Of a stretch of 33,644 nucleotides of DNA, positions 24,514 to 33,644 are shown one piece after another. This DNA is from Aurantimonadaceae bacterium (lineage in GTDB: Bacteria > Pseudomonadota > Alphaproteobacteria > Rhizobiales > Rhizobiaceae). The notes under the pieces are model-generated. The model was not told the DNA's origin and made no database searches. It saw nothing but the letters and a program-made list of their open reading frames with translations. A program made the position numbers and the translations under genes. The stretch covers positions 1-33,644 of the forward strand of contig CANJKV010000019.1 of the NCBI GenBank assembly GCA_947474855.1, read 5' to 3'. Each line of letters begins with the position of its first letter. Within the stretch, counting starts at the first letter, position 1.

Positions 24514-25848
24514 ATGACCATGCAGCAAGCGAAGATGCCGGGCGGCGGGGCGGACGAGCGGTTCGGAAGCGGCTTGAAGGGATCGATCCGGGCCCGCGTC
24601 CTGGTGGCGGGGCTCCTGGCGGCCGGGCTCGTGGTCGGCTGCGGCGGCTGGGCCGCGAGCGCCAAGCTCGGCGGCGCCGTGATCGCCCAGGGCCAGGTCG
24701 CGGTGAAGAAGCAGGTCAAGCACGTGCAGCATCGCGACGGCGGCATCGTGTCCGAGATCCTCGTGTCGAACGGCGACGCGGTGAGGCAGGGCGACGTCCT
24801 CATCCGCCTCGACGAAACGCAGACGCGGGCCGAGCTCGGCATCATCCGCTCGCAGCTGGCGGAATTCCGCGGGCGGCGCTACCGCCTCGCTGCCGAGCGT
24901 GACGGGCGCGACGCGATCGCGTTCGACGAGACCTTCGAGGCCGAGCCCGCCAATGCCCAGATCGCGAAGGGCGAGGTCCGGCTCTTCGAGAGCGGGCGCG
25001 AAATGCGGCGCAGCCAGGAGGAACAGCTGACGCTCCAGGTCGTCCAGCTCGAAGACCAGGTGCGGGGGCTGCGCGCGCAGCAGGACTCCAACGCCAAGGA
25101 GATCGCCATGGTGGAGGAGGACCTCGCCCGGCTCCGCCCCCTGGTGAAGAAGGGCCTCATCGAGACCACCAAGATCCGTGAGATGGAGCGCGACCTCGCC
25201 CGCATCCTCGGCTCGGGCGGCGAGATCGAGGCGAACGTCGCGCTGGTGCTCGGCCAAGTCGGCGAGAAGCGGCTTCGCATCCTCGAGCTCGACCAGAGCG
25301 CGCGCACCGAGGCGCAGCGGGAGCTGCGCGACATCGATGCGCGGATCGCCGAGCTGGAGGAACGCCAAGCGGCCGCCGCCGACCGCCTGTCGCGCATGGA
25401 AATGCGGGCGCCGATCTCGGGCTGGGTCAACGAGCTGACGGCCCACACGATCGGCGGCGTCGTCGCGCCCGGCGACCGGGTGATGTCGATCGTGCCGAAG
25501 ACGCAAGATTTCGTGGTGGAAGCGCGGCTGAAGCCCTCCGACATCGATCAGGTGGTGCTCGGCCAGCAGGCGCGCCTGCGCTTCTCGGCCTTCAACCAGC
25601 GCACCACACCGGAAATCGCGGGCACCGTCACCGTCGTCGGCGCCGCCGCAAGCCGCGATCCGTCCACGGGCGAGACCTTCTATCTCGGGGAAGTCGCGAT
25701 CTCCGGCGACATCGCGCTTCTGGGCGAGCGCCAGCTCGTGCCCGGAATGCCGGTCGAGGTCTTCTTGGCCACCGGAGACCGAAGCGCCATCTCCTACCTG
25801 GTGAAGCCCTTCACCGACCAGATGGAGAAGGCCTTCCGCGAGGAGTAG
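24514..25848 (+). CDS. HlyD/PrtE-family periplasmic adaptor of type I secretion
   Basis: The 444-residue product has a short cytoplasmic N-terminus, one membrane helix at about 28-48, a first lipoyl half (about 70-105, HRDGGIVSEILVSNGDAVRQGDVLIRLD region), a long coiled coil (about 105-310), the second lipoyl half with MRAPISGWV, and a beta-barrel domain to the end. This is the usual membrane fusion protein layout. It would bridge the ABC exporter and an outer membrane TolC-type channel. ATG 24514 has GGGGAG at the right distance; the in-frame ATG at 24463 does not. It lies 54 bp behind the second RTX gene and ends the operon. No outer membrane channel gene follows. Confidence 0.95.
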   Translation: MTMQQAKMPGGGADERFGSGLKGSIRARVLVAGLLAAGLVVGCGGWAASAKLGGAVIAQGQVAVKKQVKHVQHRDGGIVSEILVSNGDAVRQGDVLIRLDETQTRAELGIIRSQLAEFRGRRYRLAAERDGRDAIAFDETFEAEPANAQIAKGEVRLFESGREMRRSQEEQLTLQVVQLEDQVRGLRAQQDSNAKEIAMVEEDLARLRPLVKKGLIETTKIREMERDLARILGSGGEIEANVALVLGQVGEKRLRILELDQSARTEAQRELRDIDARIAELEERQAAAADRLSRMEMRAPISGWVNELTAHTIGGVVAPGDRVMSIVPKTQDFVVEARLKPSDIDQVVLGQQARLRFSAFNQRTTPEIAGTVTVVGAAASRDPSTGETFYLGEVAISGDIALLGERQLVPGMPVEVFLATGDRSAISYLVKPFTDQMEKAFREE

Positions 25849-25971
25849 GGCTGGCGCTCGCACCGGAAACGAGGAAGTTCCCGGTTTTGCCGTCGCGGCT
25901 CGCTTGGACGGCCCAGCCGAACCGGCGACCGACGACGCCCGGCCAGGTGGCGGGCCGCGGCGCAATGGAAC

Positions 25972-25998
25972 GAAGCCGGGCGGCGGGCGCCCGGCTTC
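25972..25998. terminator. bidirectional hairpin between convergent operons
   Basis: GAAGCCGGGCG (25972-25982) and CGCCCGGCTTC (25988-25998) form a perfect 11-bp stem with a 5-nt loop between the secretion operon (+) and glpV (-). There is no long T-run on either side. Position and symmetry suggest a shared transcription end. The rest of 25849-26031 holds no gene. Confidence 0.6.
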
Positions 25999-26031
25999 TG
26001 CGTGTGGTCGGCTCCCGGTCTGCCGGTCGGG

Positions 26032-27822
<1,791 letters not shown>

Positions 27823-27920
27823 CGCAGGTGTCTCCTCCCAGAGAACGGTCGGGCCGACCGGTTTCGAACCCGTTTCGCGCGCCGATCGGCCGTGGGCGCG
27901 GGTGGGTGTTCAGCGCCGCC

Positions 27921-28205
27921 TCACACGAGGCGGAAGACGAGGATCGCGTAGAGGACGCAGACGACCAGCGCGTAGGCGAGCGGCATCTCGGTCAGCCAGA
28001 GCCAGCCGAGGCAGATGAAGGCCGAACCGAGGAGCGACAGGAACAGGCGGTCGCCGCGCGTCGTCTCGAAGCGCAGGATGCCGTAGCGCGGCCCCCCGCC
28101 GGGTGAGGCCCATTCCCAGACGCCCATGGCGGCGATCAACGCGGCGATCGTCAGGAAGAAGGCGACGGTCGGCCAGGTCCAGGCCATCCAGGAGAAATCG
28201 AGCAT
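27921..28205 (-). CDS. glpU: DUF2160 small membrane protein of the glycerol operon
   Basis: The 94-residue product has three hydrophobic segments (about 12-30, 54-70 and 73-91) separated by a polar loop with a conserved-looking GGGPRYGILRFETTRGDR stretch. It corresponds to the DUF2160 family, which is found almost only between permease and binding-protein genes of this glycerol importer; in Rhizobium leguminosarum it is called GlpU. Its biochemical role is not known; a part in assembly or stability of the permease complex is a guess. The ATG is preceded by GGGGAGAGTGTGAG, a site lying inside a repeat copied from the glpQ 3' end. Confidence 0.87.
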   Translation of the reverse strand: MLDFSWMAWTWPTVAFFLTIAALIAAMGVWEWASPGGGPRYGILRFETTRGDRLFLSLLGSAFICLGWLWLTEMPLAYALVVCVLYAILVFRLV

Positions 28206-28322
28206 CTCACACTCTCCCCAGGGCGAAGCCCTTGGCGATGGTGTTGCGGACGAACTCTTGCGTTCGTGTCATCTCACACTCTCCCCAGGGCGAAGCCCTT
28301 GGCGATGTAGTTGCGTACGAAC
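28203..28322 (-). repeat. tandem near-exact duplication at the glpQ/glpU junction, with a 21-codon ORF
   Basis: Bases 28203-28255 and 28270-28322 are identical at 50 of 53 positions, offset by 67 bp. Each copy holds the end of glpQ (codons for IAKGFALGRV), its TGA, a GGGGAG ribosome binding site and an ATG. The extra copy makes a 21-codon frame (28272-28207, minus) that starts directly after the glpQ stop and ends FVRNTIAKGFALGRV, a near copy of the GlpQ tail. Confidence 0.85.
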
Positions 28323-29176
28323 CAGATGACGATCGCGCCGGGGATGATGGTGAGGACGCCGGCGGCGGCCAGGACGCCCCAGTCCATGCCCGAGGCCGAG
28401 ACGGTGCGCGTCATGATCGCCGAGATGGGCTTGGCGTCGGTGACGGTGAGTGTTCGCGCGATGAGCAGCTCGACCCAGGAGAACATGAAGCAGAAGAAGG
28501 CCGCGACGCCGATGCCGCTCGCGATCAGCGGCATGAAGATCTTGAAGAAGAAGCGCGGGAAGGAATAGCCGTCGATATAGGCGGTTTCGTCGATCTCCTT
28601 CGGAACGCCCGACATGAAGCCTTCGAGGATCCAGACCGCGAGCGGCACGTTGAACAAGCAGTGCGCGAGGGCCACCGCGATATGCGTGTCGATGAGGCCG
28701 AAGGCCGAGTAGAGCTGGAAGAAGGGCAGGGCGAAGACCGCGGGCGGCGCCATGCGGTTGGTCAGGAGCCAGAAGAACAGGTGCTTGTCGCCGAGGAACC
28801 GGTAGCGCGAGAAGGCGTAGGCCGCCGGCAGCGCCACTGCGACCGAGATCACCATGTTCATCAGGACGTAGATGATCGAGTTGACGTAGCCCATGTACCA
28901 GGAGGGATCGGTGAAGATCACCTCGTAGTTGCGCAAGGTCGGGTTCGCCGGGATCAACGTGAAGCTCGACAGGATCTCGGTGTTCGTCTTGAAGCTCATG
29001 TTGACGAGCCAGTAGATCGGCAGGAGCAGGAAGACGATGTAGAGGATCGGGATCAGGGCCTTCGGGCGGAAGCGCCCGGAGGCCTGCCGCGTGCGCGCCT
29101 TAATCGCGGCTTCCGAATGGAGGGCCGGGGGTAGAGCGTCGGCGCCGGTTCTGGCGCCGATGTCGGTCGTAGTCAC
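28274..29176 (-). CDS. glpQ: glycerol ABC transporter permease
   Basis: The 300-residue product is a MalG-type permease with six predicted membrane segments, from LIPILYIVFLLLPIYWLV near residue 42 to GVLTIIPGAIVIWFV near the C-terminus. The cytoplasmic EAA loop, EGFMSGVPKEIDETAYIDGYS, which contacts the ATPase, is present. It forms the import channel with GlpP. The start is GTG at 29176, overlapping the TGA of glpP (GTGA, 4 nt), so the two are coupled. Its last 17 codons are repeated just downstream. Confidence 0.92.
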   Translation of the reverse strand: MTTTDIGARTGADALPPALHSEAAIKARTRQASGRFRPKALIPILYIVFLLLPIYWLVNMSFKTNTEILSSFTLIPANPTLRNYEVIFTDPSWYMGYVNSIIYVLMNMVISVAVALPAAYAFSRYRFLGDKHLFFWLLTNRMAPPAVFALPFFQLYSAFGLIDTHIAVALAHCLFNVPLAVWILEGFMSGVPKEIDETAYIDGYSFPRFFFKIFMPLIASGIGVAAFFCFMFSWVELLIARTLTVTDAKPISAIMTRTVSASGMDWGVLAAAGVLTIIPGAIVIWFVRNYIAKGFALGRV

Positions 29177-30056
29177 TGCGCGCCCTCCCGGTTTGCCCGG
29201 TCGGTACCGGCATTGGTCATGACGGTGTAGAAGACCCAGGACATCAGGAGGATGATCAGGAAGTAGATCAGGCTCATCGCCGCCGCCGGACCGAGGTCGA
29301 ACTGCCCGACCGCCATCTTCACGAGATCGATCGACAGGAAGGTCGTGGTGTTGCCCGGGCCGCCGCCGGTGACGACGAAGGGCTCGGTGTAGATCATGAA
29401 ACTGTCCATGAAGCGCAGGAGCACCGCGATCAGGAGGACGCGCCCCATCTTGGGCAGCTGGATGAAGCGGAAAACGGCCCAGCGCGAGGCGCCGTCGATC
29501 TTGGCGGCCTGGTAGTAGGCGTCGGGGATCGAGACGAGGCCGGCATAGCAGAGAAGGACGACGAGGCTCGTCCAGTGCCAGACGTCCATGACGATCAGCG
29601 TCACCCAGGCGTCGACCGGGTCCTGGACGTAGTTGTAGTCGAGGCCAAGGCTTGCCAGCGTGCGGCCGAGAAGGCCGATGTCGGTGCGCCCGAAGACCTG
29701 CCAGATCGTGCCGACGACGTTCCAGGGGATCAGGAGCGGCAGCGCCATCAGGACGAGGCAGACCGAGACCCAGACGCCCTTCTTCGGCATGGCGAGCGCG
29801 ACGAGGATGCCGAGCGGCACCTCGATCGCCAGGATCACGGCGGAGAAGGCGAGGTTGCGCAGGAGGGCCGCGTGGAAGCGGTCCGAGGTCAGCGTGTCCA
29901 CGAACCAGTCGGTGCCGGCCCAGAAGAACTCGTTGTTGCCGAAGGTGTCCTGCACCGAATAGTTCACCACCGTCATCAGCGGGATCACCGCGGAGAACGC
30001 GACGAGGAGGAGAACGGGGAGAACCAGGAACCAGGCCCGGTTGTCGAAGGTCTTGT

Positions 30057-30060
<4 letters not shown>
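29173..30060 (-). CDS. glpP: glycerol ABC transporter permease
   Basis: The 295-residue product is a MalF/UgpA-type permease starting MNKTFDNRAWFLVLPVLLLVAFS, with six membrane segments and the EAA-loop sequence VSIPDAYYQAAKIDGAS. It pairs with GlpQ in the inner membrane. The ATG at 30060 overlaps the glpT stop (ATGA, 4 nt), indicating translational coupling and matched amounts of ATPase and permease. The frame is open further upstream, but that part belongs to glpT in another frame. Confidence 0.92.
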
Positions 30061-31139
<1,079 letters not shown>

Positions 31140-31149
31140 CTCTGTCTCC

Positions 31150-32238
31150 TCACGCCGCCGAAGGGGTGGATGCGCAAGCCTGCGCCGCGCGGCCGTTGGA
31201 CGAAAAGACCAGCATGTCGTCCGGCTCGAACTCCAGCTCGATCGGATCGCCCGCCTCGACGCGGTGGACGCCGCGCAGGAGCGCGACGAGGCTGGTCTCG
31301 TCCCAGTCGACGTGGAGGAAGCTCTGCGAGCCCGTGACCTCCGAAAGGACGATGCGCCCTTTCAGCCGCGTCGCCTCCGGCCGGCCGCTCCAGGGCCGCA
31401 GCACGTGCGGGCGGATGCCGATCTGCCAGGGGCCATCCTGTAAGTCGGCAAATCGCTGCGGGACCGCCACGCGGAAGCCGGACGTCGAGGCGAAGACGGC
31501 GCCGCGCTTTTCCAGCGACAGGACGTTCAGCGGCGGGTCGGAGAAGGTACGGGCGGTGAGGAGGTCGGCGGGGCGGCGGTAGACGTCCGCCGTCGGTCCG
31601 ACCTGCGTGACGCGGCCTTGCGAGAGGGTGATCGTGGTGCCGCCGAGAAGCAGCGCCTCGTGCGGCTCTGTGGTGGCGTAGACGAAGATCGCGCCGATCT
31701 GCGCGAAGATCCGCGGCAGCTCCTCGCGAAGCTCCTCGCGCAGCTTGTAATCGAGGTTGGCGAGCGGCTCGTCCAGAAGCACGAGGTCGGCGTTCTTGAC
31801 GATGGCGCGAGCGATCGCGGTGCGCTGCTGCTGGCCGCCGGACAGGTTCAGCGGCGTGCGGTCGAGATAGGGCTCAAGCTTGAGGAGGGCGGCCGCCTGG
31901 CGCACGGCCGCGTCGATCTCGGCTTTTCCGATGCCCTTCAGGTGCATCGGCGAGGCGATGTTCTCGTAGACCGTCATCGCGGGGTAGTTGATGAACTGCT
32001 GGTAGACCATGGCGACGTTGCGCCGGCGCACAGGCACGCCGGTAACATCCGCCCCGTCCATGCGGATGCGCCCGGCTGTCGGCTGGTCGAGCCCGGCCAT
32101 CAGCCGCATGAGGCTGGTCTTGCCGGCCAGCGTCGGGCCGAGCAGGACGTTGAGGCTGCCGCGCGCAAGCGTCAGCGACACGTCGGAGATATGGGTCTCG
32201 CCGCCGACGGATCGGCTGACGTCATCGAGTTCCAGCAC
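31150..32238 (-). CDS. glpS: glycerol ABC transporter ATP-binding protein with altered H-loop
   Basis: The 362-residue product is a MalK-type ATPase. Walker A is GPTLAGKT (34-41), the signature is LSGGQ (132-136) and Walker B ends in Asp156-Glu157. The H-loop region reads YATTEPHEA where YVTHDQTEA is usual, so the switch histidine is Thr190. The C-terminal domain resembles the regulatory domain of sugar ATPases. The start is GTG at 32238 with GGAGGAAG upstream. It lies 31 bp after glpD and 10 bp before glpT in the same operon. Confidence 0.92.
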   Translation of the reverse strand: MLELDDVSRSVGGETHISDVSLTLARGSLNVLLGPTLAGKTSLMRLMAGLDQPTAGRIRMDGADVTGVPVRRRNVAMVYQQFINYPAMTVYENIASPMHLKGIGKAEIDAAVRQAAALLKLEPYLDRTPLNLSGGQQQRTAIARAIVKNADLVLLDEPLANLDYKLREELREELPRIFAQIGAIFVYATTEPHEALLLGGTTITLSQGRVTQVGPTADVYRRPADLLTARTFSDPPLNVLSLEKRGAVFASTSGFRVAVPQRFADLQDGPWQIGIRPHVLRPWSGRPEATRLKGRIVLSEVTGSQSFLHVDWDETSLVALLRGVHRVEAGDPIELEFEPDDMLVFSSNGRAAQACASTPSAA

Positions 32239-32269
32239 GTCTTCCTCCCCGACGCGCCGCCTTATTGCT

Positions 32270-33644
32270 TCAGGCGGCCATCAGCCTTTCCCGCACGCGT
32301 TGCGCGACGTAATCCTCCAGCGCCTCGGCCTCCTCCGCCGAGAAGCGCAGGCCGAGCTTGGAGCGCCGCCACAGGATGTCGTCGGCGCTGCGCGCCCATT
32401 CCTGGTCGATCAGCCAGTCCACTTCGGCGGCGAAGAGCCCGTGGCCGAAAGCGCGGCCGAGCGCGCCGCTCCGCGCGAAACGCCGCGCATCCGTGCCGTA
32501 GGCGCGCACGAGCCGCCGCCGGGTGACGGCGTCGAGCTCGGGCGCCTGCCTGCCGAGCTCGGCTTCCAAGCCATCCGCCCCATCCAGCGCGAAGTCGCCG
32601 CCGGGAAGCGGCGCCTCGCCCGTCCAGGAGCCGCCCTTGCGGCCGAGCCTGCTCTCGATGCGCTCCAGCACCTCCTCGGCTAGGACGCGATAGGTGGTGA
32701 TCTTGCCGCCGAAGCCGTGCAGCACCGGCGCGCCGGCCCCGTCCTCGAGCGTCAGGACGTAGTCGCGCGTCGCCTCCTGCGCCTTGCTCGCGCCGTCGTC
32801 GAAGAGCGGGCGCACGCCCGAATAGGTCCAGACGATGTCGGCCTTCGTGACCGGCACCTTCAGGTACTCGCTGACGGCGGCGAGGAGGTAGTCGGTCTCC
32901 TCCGGCGTGATCGCCGCCTGGCCCGGGTCGCCCTCGTAGTCGCGGTCGGTGGTGCCGACGAGCGTGAAGTCGTCCTCGTAGGGGATGGCGAAGATGATCC
33001 GGCCGTCGGCATTCTGGAAGATATAGGCCCGGTCGTGGTCGAAGAGGCGGCGCGTGACGAGGTGCGAGCCCTGGACGAGGCGCACGTGCCGCGCCTCGTT
33101 GCGGCCCATCGCGCCGCGGATCACCTCGTCCACCCAGGGGCCGCCCATGTTGACGAGGAAGCGCGCGCCGACCTCGCGCTCGGCTCCGCCGTCGGCGTCG
33201 CGCAATGTCAGGCGCCAGCGGCCGTTCTCGGCCCGGGCGCCAACGAGGCGGGTGCGAACGAAAATGTCGGCGCCGCGCGCCGCCGCGTCGCGGGCGTTGA
33301 GAACGACGAGGCGGGCATCGTCGACGCGCGCGTCGGAATATTCGAAGCCCTTGGAGAACGTGTTTTTCAGCGGCGTGCCGAGCGGGCCGGTCAGGTCGAC
33401 GCTGGTCGTTCCCGGCAGGTTCCGCCGGCCGCCGATGTGGTCGTAGAGGAACAGGCCGAGGCGCAGCATCCAGGCGGGGCGCAGGCCCTCGTGGTGGGGC
33501 AGGATGAAGCGCAAGGGGCGCACGATGTGGGGCGCGATGCGCCAGAGCACCTCGCGCTCCTTCAGCGCGTGGCGCACGAGGCGGAACTCGTAGTGCTCCA
33601 GGTAGCGCAGGCCGCCATGGACGAGCTTGGTGGACCAGGAGGAC
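32270..33644 (-). CDS. glpD: glycerol-3-phosphate dehydrogenase, N-terminus outside window
   Basis: The frame runs off the window end; the visible part is about 457 residues. It begins with SSWSTKLVHGGLRYLEHYEFRLV, the conserved flavin- and substrate-binding region near residue 45 of GlpD proteins, so only about 40 residues are missing. Later motifs such as NMGGPWVDE, GSHLV, IPYEDDFTLVGTTD, YSGVRPL and LHGFGGKITTYR are all present. The enzyme oxidises sn-glycerol 3-phosphate to dihydroxyacetone phosphate with FAD and passes electrons to the quinone pool at the inner membrane. As first visible gene of the operon it links uptake to catabolism. No glycerol kinase is visible in the window. Confidence 0.95.
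   Translation of the reverse strand, partial: SSWSTKLVHGGLRYLEHYEFRLVRHALKEREVLWRIAPHIVRPLRFILPHHEGLRPAWMLRLGLFLYDHIGGRRNLPGTTSVDLTGPLGTPLKNTFSKGFEYSDARVDDARLVVLNARDAAARGADIFVRTRLVGARAENGRWRLTLRDADGGAEREVGARFLVNMGGPWVDEVIRGAMGRNEARHVRLVQGSHLVTRRLFDHDRAYIFQNADGRIIFAIPYEDDFTLVGTTDRDYEGDPGQAAITPEETDYLLAAVSEYLKVPVTKADIVWTYSGVRPLFDDGASKAQEATRDYVLTLEDGAGAPVLHGFGGKITTYRVLAEEVLERIESRLGRKGGSWTGEAPLPGGDFALDGADGLEAELGRQAPELDAVTRRRLVRAYGTDARRFARSGALGRAFGHGLFAAEVDWLIDQEWARSADDILWRRSKLGLRFSAEEAEALEDYVAQRVRERLMAA

Overview
The window is a GC-rich stretch (roughly two thirds G+C by eye) from an alphaproteobacterium, most likely a member of the Hyphomicrobiales (Rhizobiales). This rests on the rhizobial-type glycerol uptake operon (glpD-S-T-P-Q-U-V with a DUF2160 membrane protein), the ribbon-helix-helix and polyhydroxyalkanoate-depolymerase-like genes, and an RTX animal-type heme peroxidase resembling the MopA proteins known from Aurantimonas and Erythrobacter. 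Placement in or near Aurantimonadaceae is an inference only.

Layout. 1-2610 (+): the 3' end of a sugar ABC permease, a short-chain dehydrogenase and an FGGY pentulose kinase, which together look like a polyol (pentitol) uptake and catabolism cluster. 2585-4229 (-): a ribbon-helix-helix regulator followed by a PHB-depolymerase-family esterase, with a clear promoter and palindromic operator candidate in front of the regulator. 4597-4673 (+): tRNA-Arg(CCG). 5071-9263 (-): a small membrane-associated protein of unknown function, a hybrid sensor histidine kinase and a LuxR-type response regulator, the last two translationally coupled. 9264-9657 is a divergent control region.

9658-25848 (+) is the centrepiece: a four-gene type I secretion operon. 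It encodes a 3408-residue protein with two complete animal-type heme peroxidase domains, six RTX calcium-binding blocks and two acidic linkers; a PrtD-type ABC exporter; a second RTX protein with one cadherin-like domain and 38 unbroken nonapeptide repeats, lying between the exporter genes; and a HlyD/PrtE-type adaptor. Both RTX proteins end in the same type of C-terminal secretion module, so both are probably cargo of this exporter. The best functional analogy is extracellular oxidation chemistry (halide, phenol or Mn(II) oxidation, as for MopA), but the substrate is not visible in the sequence. The divergent two-component system is a candidate regulator. No TolC-type outer membrane channel is present, so it must be encoded elsewhere.

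26032-33644 (-): glpD (5' end outside the window), glpS, glpT, glpP, glpQ, glpU and glpV, a glycerol ABC importer with glycerol-3-phosphate dehydrogenase. It carries a 53-bp near-exact tandem repeat at the glpQ/glpU junction, and its two ATPases have complementary defects that fall in one composite ATP site. The secretion operon and the glp operon converge on a strong hairpin at 25972-25998.
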